The translations under genes were made by a program, and so were the position numbers. DNA of 54,215 nt from Lentzea jiangxiensis (GTDB lineage: Bacteria; Actinomycetota; Actinomycetes; Mycobacteriales; Pseudonocardiaceae). The stretch spans positions 1 through 54,215 of the forward strand of contig NZ_FNIX01000029.1 of NCBI RefSeq assembly GCF_900104175.1, in the 5' to 3' direction. Positions 1 to 6,281 of the stretch are shown here, in pieces. Below the pieces are notes generated by a model, which worked only from the letters and a program-made list of their open reading frames with translations, was not told the DNA's origin and ran no database searches. Positions within the stretch are counted from its first letter, which is position 1. The number at the start of each line of letters is the position of its first letter.

Positions 1-14
1 GTTATCGGCACGCT

Positions 15-34
15 GTTGAGTTCTCAAAGAACAC
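15..34 (-). promoter_or_regulatory. boxA-like rRNA antitermination/processing element
   Basis: Read on the minus strand this is TGTTCTTTGAGAACTCAACA, the motif found in rRNA leaders and 16S-23S spacers of actinobacteria, where it serves antitermination and pre-rRNA processing. Its position downstream of a promoter and at the window edge suggests leader rather than internal spacer. A spacer would need 16S sequence upstream, which is absent. Confidence 0.7.
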
Positions 35-151
35 GCGCACACCGCAGCTAATCTCCGAAGAGAGTCACTTCCGGGGCTGTGTCTGGCTTAGAAGTTTTTC
101 GTCGAGCTCCGTTCCGGCTTGTTTCCGACCCGTTCCGCTCTGACTTGGAGA

Positions 152-180
152 ACATTACACGGGCCAGTTTCGATCTCCAA
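152..180 (-). promoter_or_regulatory. candidate rRNA operon promoter
   Basis: On the minus strand TTGGAG (180-175) and TAATGT (157-152) are separated by 17 bases, a good sigma-70-type fit. It points towards the boxA-like leader about 120 bases downstream. Other rRNA promoters may exist further upstream but none was as clear. Confidence 0.5.
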
Positions 181-470
181 ATCGGGGGGTGCCTCCAGCG
201 CCGAAACCACCGCTGACCTGCGCTTTCGTCGTCGTGAGGTCGGTCGGCGGTTCGCCGCCGCCTCCAACGCCGAGACCGGGTCACCGGCGGTTGCGTCGAA
301 GAAAGGCCTGGTCACGGCTGAGCTCCGCGCGCAGGGGGCCGGGACTGGCGCGGAATCGGCCGCAAGAACCTCGTGCAAAACGACTTGACGTGACCTACGT
401 CCCTCCGCAGGACCGTCATGCGGGCCGACCGTGAGCTGCTGTCAGGTAGGTCGTGGCCGCGAGGTCAATC

Positions 471-1430
471 ATGGACGTCGTGACGTACGACGTGGTGGTG
501 ATCGGCGGAGGTCCGGCCGGCAGGGCGCTTGCCCGTGCCTGCGCACAGGAAGGCCTCCACACGGCGATAGTCGACCGTCAGCCGGATCGCGTCTACACGG
601 CGACTTACGGCGCGTGGGCCGACGAGCTCCCAGCAGGTACGCCGACCGCAGCCGTGAGTACGACCGTGCATGCCTACGCGCGCACGGAACACCTAATCCC
701 CCGCACCTACGTAGTGCTCGACAACGCGAAGCTCCACGAACTGCCTGAAGAGGTGGAGGTTCTCCGACAGCCAGCGCCAGCGCGCTACACGTTCAACGCC
801 ACAGGTGCGCGCAAGGGCCGTGCCGAGCAAACGGCCGTGGGCACCGTCATCGAGTCGGACAGCACTGAGACGACGTTGATGGACTGGCGCGACGGTGACA
901 CGTTCCTCTACACGGTCCCTCTCGGCGGCAACCGCGTCCTCGTGGAGGAGACCTGTCTGGCACGACGCCCCGGCATGTCGTTGAAAGTCCTGCGTGAACG
1001 CCTGCACGCCCGGCTCCAGCCGGGGGGCGAAGAGGAACGCGTCCGCTTCCCCCTCGACGCTCCCAGGGCCGAGGGTCTGGCGTTCGGCGCGGCAGCGGGG
1101 TTCATCCACCCCGCCACGGGCTACAGCGTCGCCACCTCTCTCACGCTCGCTCCTCGGGTGGCGCGGGCCATCAAGATGAAGAAGGACCCGAAGCGCGTCA
1201 TCTGGTCCCCCAGTGCGCGCCTCGTGCACGCGACGCGCAAGCACGGGCTCGAGGTGCTCCTCGAACTGGACGCCGAGGAGACGCGGGACTTCTTCGAGCT
1301 GTTCTTCCGGCTCGATCCGGACCACCAGCGCGCCTACCTGTCCGGGCGGGAGGACGTGAAGGGCGTCGCGAAGGCCATGACGGCGTTGTTCAAGGCCGCG
1401 CCAAGCCATCTCAGGTGGAAACTCCTCTAA
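471..1430 (+). CDS. lycopene cyclase family protein (FAD-dependent)
   Basis: A 319-residue flavoprotein of the CrtY/CrtL family, which cyclises the ends of lycopene to carotene rings at the membrane. The N-terminal dinucleotide-binding motif GGGPAG is at residues 12-17, followed by the family signature TYGAWADE (45-52), a second nucleotide-binding NATG (109-112), MDWR (137-140) and VEETCLA (158-164). The ATG at 471 has GAGG seven bases upstream; a GTG at 453 in frame is an alternative. It is shorter than the usual 380-400 residues, with the segment between about 85 and 115 apparently contracted. No other carotenoid genes are adjacent, so it acts on substrate made elsewhere or has another role. 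Confidence 0.8.
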   Translation: MDVVTYDVVVIGGGPAGRALARACAQEGLHTAIVDRQPDRVYTATYGAWADELPAGTPTAAVSTTVHAYARTEHLIPRTYVVLDNAKLHELPEEVEVLRQPAPARYTFNATGARKGRAEQTAVGTVIESDSTETTLMDWRDGDTFLYTVPLGGNRVLVEETCLARRPGMSLKVLRERLHARLQPGGEEERVRFPLDAPRAEGLAFGAAAGFIHPATGYSVATSLTLAPRVARAIKMKKDPKRVIWSPSARLVHATRKHGLEVLLELDAEETRDFFELFFRLDPDHQRAYLSGREDVKGVAKAMTALFKAAPSHLRWKLL

Positions 1431-1510
1431 GCGAACTCCCAGCGTGAACGGGGTGTCACCGAACGCGGCACCGGTGTGGCAAAAGGTCGCCAACATCGTG
1501 AACAGCTGAT

Positions 1511-1548
1511 GAACCCCCTTGGAGGGGACTCGTTCGCACCGGCACGAT
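1511..1548 (+). promoter_or_regulatory. candidate promoter of the EAL-CBS-GGDEF gene
   Basis: TTGGAG and CACGAT are separated by 18 bases, and the GTG start follows the -10 by seven bases, so the transcript would be leaderless. Only a modest match to consensus. Confidence 0.35.
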
Positions 1549-1555
1549 CGGGAGC

Positions 1556-3232
1556 GTGCCCGCATTGCTGGATGACGTCAGGTTCGCCTTCCAGCCGCTG
1601 TTCAACCTGAACACCGGGGGTGTCGTCGCGATCGAGGCCCTGGCCCGGCCGCACGACGGCAGCGTGCAGGACCTTCTCCAGGCCGCCTTTCGCGCGGGTC
1701 TGCTCGCCAACGCCGACGTCGGGCTCGCGTGCCGGGCCGTGCGCGCCGCGGCCGACTTCGACCTGATGCTGCCGCTGCACGTGAACCTGCTCGCGATCAC
1801 CGTGGCGGACAAGCCGGAGGTCATGAGCCCGCTCTACGGTGCTCTGCGGGACGCCGGGCGGTCGCCGGACAGCGTCGTGGTCGAGATCGGCGAGCCGTAC
1901 TCGCGGGCCAACCGCGTCCGGCTCGCCCGCGGCATGGAGACGTTGCGCAACAACGGTTTCCGCCTCGCGCTCGACTGCGTGGGCGAGGGTGACGTGCCGC
2001 TCGGCCTGCTGACCAGCTCCTCGCCCGACTACATCAAGCTCGACCGCGAGATCGTCCGCTCGCTGCCCGACGACGCCGCGCGGGGCGCGCTGGTGAAGTC
2101 GCTGGTGCACCTCGGCGAGTACACGGGCGGTCAGGTCGTGGCCGAGGGTGTGGAGACCGAGGCGGAGCTGACCTACCTGCGGAGGCTGGGGGTGGGGTAC
2201 GCGCAGGGCAGGTTCCTCGCTCCCCCGCAGCGGCGGCCGGCGGTGAACGCCCGCATCGTGCCGGAGGCGGTCTCGGAGACGGGCGAGATCCGCCGCGGCA
2301 CCACCGGTCCGCGCATCACGGCGTTCCTGCACCCGGCCACGGTGCTGCCCGAGAGCGCCACGAGCGAGGAAGTGCGCGAGGTGTTCGTGTCGCAGCCGTC
2401 GGTCACGGGGGTCGTGCTGCTGGACGACGAGGGCCGCCCGAAGTGGTCGGTGGACCGCAACCGGTTCCTGCTGGCGGTCACCGGTCCGTACGGGCATGCG
2501 CTGCACGCCAAGCGGGAGGCCGCGCGTCTCGCGGACAAGCCGCACGTCATCGGCACCGAGTCGTCGGCGCTGGACCTGCTCGACGTGGTGGCCGGTGCGA
2601 ACCGTGAGCGCACGAACGACGACCTGATCGTCGTGGACCACAACGAGCGGTGCATGGGCGTTGTGCGCGTGGCGGACGTTGTGCGCGGTGTGGCCGAACT
2701 CAAGGTGGAGCAGGCGGCCGCGTTGAGCCCGCTCACCCGGCTGCCGGGCAGCGACGCCCTCTCGGAGGAGGTGGACCGCCGGATCGGGCTCGGCGAGATC
2801 TTCGCGGTCTCGTGGCTGGACGTGGACAGGTTCAAGCTGGTCAACGACACGGTGGGGTTCGCGGCGGGTGACGACCTGATCCGCGAGATCGGCTACGACC
2901 TGGCGGACCTCGCGCACGCGTTCCCCGGTGTGCAGGTCGGACACGTCGGTGGTGACGACTTCCTGCTTCTCGCCGGGCTCGACGAGACTGTGCCGCTGAG
3001 TGCTCGTTTGCTCGACAAGGCGTACACGGCGGAGGGACGACACGTGACCCTCTCTCTTGCGACCCTTATCTGTGCCCCGGGATCAGTGGGGTCGTATCGC
3101 GAGGTGTCGCGGTTGTTGGCGCCGGTGAAGGAACACGCGAAGTCGCTCTCCGGGTCCAGCTGGGTCATGGGCCGGCCGGGCAGCGAACGACGTGATGTGC
3201 TGCGTGGTGTTCCGCAACGTGCGGTGAGTTGA
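1556..3232 (+). CDS. EAL-CBS-GGDEF protein, possible c-di-GMP turnover or sensing
   Basis: 558 residues with three parts. An EAL domain (about 1-230) carries EAL at 27-29 and VAEGVET near 195-201. A middle segment (about 245-375) looks like a CBS pair. A C-terminal GGDEF domain has GGDDF near 465-469. EAL domains hydrolyse c-di-GMP and GGDEF domains make it. In the loop that normally reads DDFG this protein has DCVG, so a metal-ligating Asp is lost and phosphodiesterase activity is doubtful. No RxxD inhibitory site is visible before GGDDF. No membrane segment is seen, so it is cytoplasmic. The GTG start at 1556 fits a leaderless transcript. Confidence 0.85.
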   Translation: MPALLDDVRFAFQPLFNLNTGGVVAIEALARPHDGSVQDLLQAAFRAGLLANADVGLACRAVRAAADFDLMLPLHVNLLAITVADKPEVMSPLYGALRDAGRSPDSVVVEIGEPYSRANRVRLARGMETLRNNGFRLALDCVGEGDVPLGLLTSSSPDYIKLDREIVRSLPDDAARGALVKSLVHLGEYTGGQVVAEGVETEAELTYLRRLGVGYAQGRFLAPPQRRPAVNARIVPEAVSETGEIRRGTTGPRITAFLHPATVLPESATSEEVREVFVSQPSVTGVVLLDDEGRPKWSVDRNRFLLAVTGPYGHALHAKREAARLADKPHVIGTESSALDLLDVVAGANRERTNDDLIVVDHNERCMGVVRVADVVRGVAELKVEQAAALSPLTRLPGSDALSEEVDRRIGLGEIFAVSWLDVDRFKLVNDTVGFAAGDDLIREIGYDLADLAHAFPGVQVGHVGGDDFLLLAGLDETVPLSARLLDKAYTAEGRHVTLSLATLICAPGSVGSYREVSRLLAPVKEHAKSLSGSSWVMGRPGSERRDVLRGVPQRAVS

Positions 3233-3314
3233 CAGATACAACCGAACGCCTCCTGTGCGGCGCACTGATCACTCATAGCATCGGGTGTGCTACTCAGTGC
3301 ACAGGAGGTTCGAC

Positions 3315-4451
3315 GTGCAGGTCGGCAGCAGAACTCAATCGGTTCCCGCGCAACGGACGAGCATGGACGGCCTCCTCACCGTTGGGGTGGAAGAGGAATT
3401 CGTCCTCGTCGAAGCGTCGACAGGCCATTTGGCCAACCGCGCCGAGGACGTTCTCGCCGGGGCGGACCGCCACGAGGTCGACCTGCAGCCGGAAATCGCG
3501 CAGTACCAGGTGGAATCGGCGAGCGGCATCTGCACGGACATGGGCGTGCTGAGCGACCAGCTGACGCGGGCGCGGCGGGCGTTGATCGAACGGGCGGCGG
3601 GCCACGACGCGAGGCTGGCGGCGACCGGGACCCCGGTGCTGGGCCTCACGATGCCGACGCCGCTGACGAACTCCCCGCGCTACCACCGGATGGCGCAGGA
3701 GATGGGCGCGCTCACCAACGACCTCGCGATCTGCGGCTGCCACGTGCACGTCGGGCTGCCCGACGACGAGTCGAAGATCTTCGTGAGCAACCACCTGCGG
3801 CAGTGGCTGCCGACGTTGCTGGCGCTGGGCGCGAACTCGCCGTACTGGCTCGACGGCGACACGGGGTACGCGAGCTGGCGGTACGTGGTGTGGAACCGTT
3901 GGCCCACTTCGGGTGCGCCGCCGCACTTCGACAACGCGGCCGAGTACTACGCCGCACGGGAGGAGATCGTCGCGAGCGGCGCGGCGATCGACGCCGGGAT
4001 GCTCTACTGGGACGTCCGGCTCTCCGCCCGCCACCCCACGCTCGAGCTGCGCGTCTCGGACGTCGCGCCGACTGTGGAGGAAGCGGTGCTGATGGCCGCG
4101 CTGGTGCGGGGGATCGCCTCCACGGCGCTGAGTTCCGGTGCTGTGCCGCCGAAACTGCCGCCGCACCTGGTGAAGGTCGCGATGTGGCGTGCCGCGCGGG
4201 ACGGCCTCGAAGGCTTCGGCGTCGACCCGGTGACGGGGTCGCCGACGCCCGCGTCCTCGATCGTCGCGTCGTTGCTGCGGTGGATCCGGCCGGCGTTGGA
4301 GTTCGCCGGCGACTACGAGAGGGTGACGGCGGGGATCGACCGGTTGCTGCTCGACGGCACGGGGGCGGCGAGGCAGCGCAGGGCGTTCGCGCGACGGGGG
4401 CGGCTGGACGACGTGGTGGGGTTCCTGGTCGCGCAGACCGCTCCGGTGTGA
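3315..4451 (+). CDS. glutamate-cysteine ligase family 2 (YbdK-like) carboxylate-amine ligase
   Basis: A GCS2-family ATP-dependent enzyme that joins a carboxylate, typically glutamate, to an amine. The family start LTVGVEEEF is present near residue 21, along with CGCHVHVGLPD, which contains the family's conserved histidines, and a C-terminal LELRVSD. The GTG at 3315 is preferred because AGGAGG sits six bases before it; an upstream in-frame GTG at 3285 has no ribosome site. At 378 residues it is the usual family length. Actinobacteria make mycothiol rather than glutathione, so the product may be gamma-glutamylcysteine for another pathway such as ergothioneine, but no egt genes are adjacent. Family confident, substrate unknown. 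Confidence 0.82.
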   Translation: MQVGSRTQSVPAQRTSMDGLLTVGVEEEFVLVEASTGHLANRAEDVLAGADRHEVDLQPEIAQYQVESASGICTDMGVLSDQLTRARRALIERAAGHDARLAATGTPVLGLTMPTPLTNSPRYHRMAQEMGALTNDLAICGCHVHVGLPDDESKIFVSNHLRQWLPTLLALGANSPYWLDGDTGYASWRYVVWNRWPTSGAPPHFDNAAEYYAAREEIVASGAAIDAGMLYWDVRLSARHPTLELRVSDVAPTVEEAVLMAALVRGIASTALSSGAVPPKLPPHLVKVAMWRAARDGLEGFGVDPVTGSPTPASSIVASLLRWIRPALEFAGDYERVTAGIDRLLLDGTGAARQRRAFARRGRLDDVVGFLVAQTAPV

Positions 4452-4526
4452 CCTGCGGGTGGACGAGGTCCCGTCGAGGCCGCCCGCACGTCGATGCCGC
4501 GGACGGGCGTCGTTCGTGGAACGGGT

Positions 4527-4970
4527 CTACGCCGGAACGCCGCGTTCGAGGTAGCGGGTCTCGCCTGACTCCCGCGCCCGCAACGCTTGTCCCACCCGGC
4601 GCGCGAGCCTGGGAACCAGGCGGCGCGCTGCTTCGCCGGGGGTCACGAACTCGCAGGCCTTCAGCTCTTCGGTCCGCAGGACGATGTGGTCGTCAGCGGT
4701 GATCAGACCGCCTTCGAACACGAACAGGACGCGGTCCTCGCCGTCGCGCGGAGCCCAGTCGACGACGAGGAGCCGGCCGGGTTCCCTGACCAGGCCGAGC
4801 TCTTCCTCGACCTCGCGGCGGCAGGCCTGCGACGGCGTCTCGCCGTGTTCGACCGCGCCGCCGGGGATCTCCCAGTACGGCTTGTAGGTGGGCTCGACGA
4901 GCAGGACGCGGCCCGTCTCGTCGAAGAACAACGCGCCGGCCGCGGCGAGCGCTCTGCTGCTGTGGTCCAT
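4527..4970 (-). CDS. Nudix hydrolase
   Basis: 147 residues with a perfect Nudix box at 38-60 (G38, E44, R52-E53, E56-E57, G59), the Mg-binding site that hydrolyses nucleoside diphosphates linked to another moiety. The motif PYWEIPGG leads into it. The substrate cannot be told from sequence. The ATG at 4970 has only a weak ribosome site (GAACGG). The 3' end of a tRNA gene lies 15 bases upstream on the same strand, so the mRNA is almost certainly released from a tRNA-array precursor or starts inside the array. That is an unusual 5' context for a metabolic gene. Confidence 0.88.
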   Translation of the reverse strand: MDHSSRALAAAGALFFDETGRVLLVEPTYKPYWEIPGGAVEHGETPSQACRREVEEELGLVREPGRLLVVDWAPRDGEDRVLFVFEGGLITADDHIVLRTEELKACEFVTPGEAARRLVPRLARRVGQALRARESGETRYLERGVPA

Positions 4971-4985
4971 CCGTTCTTTCTACGT

Positions 4986-5063
4986 TGGTCGTCCCGCCAG
5001 GACTTGAACCTGGGACCTGCCGCGTATCAGACGGACGCTCTCACCGGGCTGAGCTACGGGACG
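4986..5063 (-). tRNA. tRNA-Ile (GAU), array member 1, CCA encoded
   Basis: Read on the minus strand it folds as a cloverleaf: acceptor CGTCCCG pairs with CGGGACG, T-arm CCAGG/CCTGG encloses TTCAAGT, and the anticodon loop CTGATAC presents GAT. It ends in A plus an encoded CCA (4988-4986). The anticodon stem has one outer mismatch. The acceptor starts with C rather than the G common in tRNA-Ile, so the charging identity is less certain than the fold. It is the last tRNA before the Nudix gene. Confidence 0.75.
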
Positions 5064-5067
5064 GGAG

Positions 5068-5136
5068 TGGAAGACGAGGGTGTCGAACCCTCCAGGGCGA
5101 TCTTGCAAGGATCACCTGCGCGCCGGCGCGTCCCCC
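5068..5136 (-). tRNA. tRNA-like, anticodon UGC (Ala), contracted D-arm
   Basis: Acceptor GGGGGAC pairs fully with GTCTTCC (two G-U). The anticodon stem TGATC/GATCG encloses CTTGCAA (anticodon TGC). The T-arm GAGGG/CCCTC encloses TTCGACA. Only 15 bases separate acceptor and anticodon stem, and they form a tiny hairpin instead of a normal D-arm with its GG. The 3' trinucleotide is CTC, so CCA must be added after processing. Only four bases separate it from array member 1. It may be a functional minimal tRNA, a decoy or a decaying copy. Confidence 0.5.
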
Positions 5137-5150
5137 TTGTCGTGTTGCAG

Positions 5151-5223
5151 TGCCCTGGGCAGGATTCGAACCTGCACTGGACGCGTTCTGAGCGCGTTGC
5201 CTCTTCCGTTGGGCTACCGGGGC
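5151..5223 (-). tRNA. tRNA with Leu anticodon CAG but short variable loop
   Basis: Acceptor GCCCCGG/CCAGGGC has one C-A mismatch. The D-arm GCCC...GGC, the perfect anticodon stem ACGCG/CGCGT with loop CTCAGAA (anticodon CAG), and the T-arm GCAGG/CCTGC with TTCGAAT are all present. Bacterial tRNA-Leu normally has a long variable arm; this one has only five bases (CCAGT). CCA is not encoded. The D-arm style resembles phage-borne tRNAs. Fold confident, amino acid uncertain. Confidence 0.65.
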
Positions 5224-5224
5224 G

Positions 5225-5301
5225 TGGTGCGGATCCGGGGAGTCGAACCCCGACTGGCATGGCCCTCGACCATGTGCCTCTCCCTGTTGGGCCAGACCCG
5301 C
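5225..5301 (-). tRNA. tRNA-like, anticodon GAG position, CCA encoded
   Basis: Acceptor GCGGGTC pairs with GATCCGC (one G-U), followed by A and encoded CCA (5227-5225). D-stem GCC/GGC and T-arm CGGGG/CCCCG with TTCGACT are good. The anticodon loop reads TCGAGGG: the near-invariant U33 is C, and the stem can extend to seven pairs leaving a three-base GAG loop. A Leu anticodon without a long variable arm is also abnormal. A single base separates its 3' end from array member 3. Confidence 0.6.
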
Positions 5302-5306
5302 ACGAG

Positions 5307-5379
5307 AGCGACCGGAGGGCATCGAACCCTCTTCTTCGGTTTGGAAGACCGACGTGTCCGCCGAGTTCACCACGATCGC
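5307..5379 (-). tRNA. tRNA-Gly (UCC), array member 5
   Basis: Acceptor GCGATCG pairs fully with CGGTCGC (one G-U). The D-arm uses GTG/CAC, the anticodon stem is TCGGT/ACCGA with loop CTTCCAA (anticodon TCC), and the T-arm GAGGG/CCCTC encloses TTCGATG. The discriminator is T and CCA is not encoded. Five bases separate it from array member 4. This is one of the more canonical members. Confidence 0.68.
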
Positions 5380-5401
5380 ATGCGTGCATTCTTTCGTGCC
5401 G

Positions 5402-5470
5402 CACCGACGGAAGGAGTCGAACCCTCGGGAAACTGTTTTGGAGGCAGTTCCGCTTCCGAAGCTCGTCGGC
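5402..5470 (-). tRNA. tRNA-like, anticodon CCA (Trp) or UCC, contracted D-arm
   Basis: Acceptor GCCGACG pairs with CGTCGGT (one G-U), and the T-arm GAGGG/CCTTC encloses TTCGACT. The anticodon region is AACTG...CAGTT around a nine-base loop; if the C-A closing mismatch is accepted the seven-base loop is CTCCAAA with anticodon CCA, the tRNA-Trp pattern. The D region has 15 bases forming a four-pair mini-hairpin (GCTT/AAGC), as in array member 2. Discriminator G, no CCA. It is the first member after the terminator at 5484-5517. Confidence 0.45.
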
Positions 5471-5483
5471 ATTGGTGGTGCGC

Positions 5484-5517
5484 AAAAAGAAAACCGCCCA
5501 GGGTTTCCCGTGGGCGG
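5484..5517 (-). terminator. intrinsic terminator or attenuator ahead of the tRNA array
   Basis: On the minus strand CCGCCCA (5517-5511) pairs with TGGGCGG (5500-5494), with three more inner pairs possible, and is followed at once by TTTTCTTTTT. It ends the microprotein transcript. Only 13 bases then precede the first tRNA, too few for a separate promoter, so the array is probably fed by read-through. Confidence 0.8.
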
Positions 5518-5527
5518 CTCCGAGGTC

Positions 5528-5548
5528 ATGACCTGGGGATCAGGTCAT
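5528..5548. repeat. inverted repeat overlapping the microprotein stop codon
   Basis: ATGACCTG and CAGGTCAT form eight pairs around a five-base loop, overlapping the stop of the 29-codon gene and lying just before the terminator. It may be an RNA hairpin in the 3' UTR or a protein-binding palindrome. Confidence 0.5.
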
Positions 5549-5634
5549 GGCGTGGAGCCCCACGCCACCGCCAGCAGACCGCCGGCGATGAGGGCGAGAA
5601 TTCGCCATCCCGCGAGCTGTGCCTTGGCAAGCAT
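5545..5634 (-). CDS. 29-residue predicted membrane microprotein
   Basis: A short frame starting at ATG 5634 with a strong ribosome site (GGAGGA, four bases before ATG) and ending at 5545. It encodes a basic N-terminus (MLAKAQLAGWR) and then a single hydrophobic helix of about 14 residues rich in Leu, Ala and Ile. Support comes from the ribosome site, a promoter-like pair upstream (5674-5703) and an intrinsic terminator after it. I do not recognise the family. Short peptides of this type are often regulatory membrane peptides or toxins of type I systems, but no antisense RNA was identified. Confidence 0.6.
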   Translation of the reverse strand: MLAKAQLAGWRILALIAGGLLAVAWGSTP

Positions 5635-5673
5635 GTCTTCCTCCGGTTGATCTCTGTCGGTTGCGATGGGATC

Positions 5674-5703
5674 AAGCTATGTGACGTCGGCGTGGGCGTG
5701 CAA
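5674..5703 (-). promoter_or_regulatory. candidate promoter of the microprotein/tRNA unit
   Basis: On the minus strand TTGCAC (5703-5698) and TAGCTT (5679-5674) are separated by 18 bases, about 40 bases before the microprotein ATG. The ten-base palindrome CATTTAAATG (5706-5715) lies just upstream of the -35 and is an unusually AT-rich spot. Confidence 0.5.
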
Positions 5704-5848
5704 CGCATTTAAATGAGGTTCACCCGGTGTTCCACATGGTGGATTGCTGTTTCGCAGGTGTCCATGACGGGTACACGTTCGGGATTCGGGGTACGAGCCC
5801 TCTGACGGGCTGTCGGTGACCGCGTTCCTCGACCTGCTCTGAACGACG

Positions 5849-5880
5849 AACGGCGCGCACCCCGTGGGATGCGCGCCGTT
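5849..5880 (-). terminator. terminator hairpin of the suf operon
   Basis: AACGGCGCGCA and TGCGCGCCGTT form an 11-pair stem with a ten-base loop, 14 bases after the sufT stop. It lacks a long T-run, as is common in high-GC actinobacteria. Confidence 0.7.
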
Positions 5881-5894
5881 CGGAGGAAATCCGG

Positions 5895-6281
5895 TCAGAC
5901 GGTGAAGCCGAGCGCCCGCAGCTGCTCGCGGCCGTCGTCGGTGATCTTCTCCGGGCCCCACGGCGGCATCCACACCCAGTTGATGCGGAAGTCCGACACG
6001 AGACCGCCGCCCGCGCCGCCGGTCAGGGCCGCGCGGGTCTGGTCCTCGATGACGTCGGTCAGCGGGCAGGCCGCCGACGTGAGCGTCATGTCGATGGTGG
6101 CGACGTTCTTGTCGTCGACGTGGATGTCGTAGACGAGGCCGAGGTCGACGACGTTGATGCCCAGCTCCGGGTCCACGACGTCGCGCATCGCTTCTTCCAC
6201 GTCGTCCAGCGCGGCGACGTCAGCCTTGGGCTCGAAGACCGGCATGCCTTCGGCTCCCCGGACGACTTCTTCGGTGCTCAT
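5895..6281 (-). CDS. sufT: SufT/MIP18-family (DUF59) Fe-S assembly factor
   Basis: 128 residues of the DUF59/PaaD-like family, which assists maturation of Fe-S proteins. The signature VVDPELGINVVDLGLVYDI and the TLTSAACPLTDVI segment with its reactive Cys are present, as is the C-terminal WMPPWGPEKITDDGREQL. The ATG at 6281 is preferred: it has GGGAG five bases upstream and overlaps the sufU stop in ATGA, indicating translational coupling. It is the last gene of the suf operon, matching Rv1466 in M. tuberculosis. Confidence 0.9.
   Translation of the reverse strand: MSTEEVVRGAEGMPVFEPKADVAALDDVEEAMRDVVDPELGINVVDLGLVYDIHVDDKNVATIDMTLTSAACPLTDVIEDQTRAALTGGAGGGLVSDFRINWVWMPPWGPEKITDDGREQLRALGFTV

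Larger units (their letters stand above)
1..470. other. rRNA operon leader and intergenic region, no protein gene seen
   Basis: No convincing coding sequence is seen here. On the minus strand the last 40 bases read as a classic actinobacterial rRNA leader: a boxA-like block (bases 15-34) ending in GAACTCAACAGCGTGC, which precedes 16S genes in this group. A promoter lies further upstream (152-180). The 16S gene itself would therefore start just beyond the left edge, transcribed leftwards. The rest of the region to 470 separates it from the divergent lycopene cyclase gene. Several open frames exist on both strands but they are arginine- and proline-rich, low-complexity readings of GC-rich DNA. 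Confidence 0.6.

Noticed and set aside
48..434. Overlapping open frames on both strands near the left edge
   Set aside because: Low-complexity Arg/Pro/Ala translations over an rRNA leader; no ribosome sites or domains.
1427..3043. Long open frame on the minus strand opposite the EAL-CBS-GGDEF gene
   Set aside because: It is rich in Arg, Val, His and Gln, has no recognisable domain and mirrors codon positions of the real gene; a GC-rich shadow.
4587..5531. Plus-strand frame of 314 codons through the tRNA array
   Set aside because: It is antisense to the Nudix gene and to six cloverleaf structures; no domain is recognisable.
5711..5803. 30-codon plus-strand frame between the microprotein promoter and the suf terminator
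   Set aside because: No ribosome site, no conserved-looking sequence, and it starts inside the AT-rich palindrome upstream of the opposite promoter.
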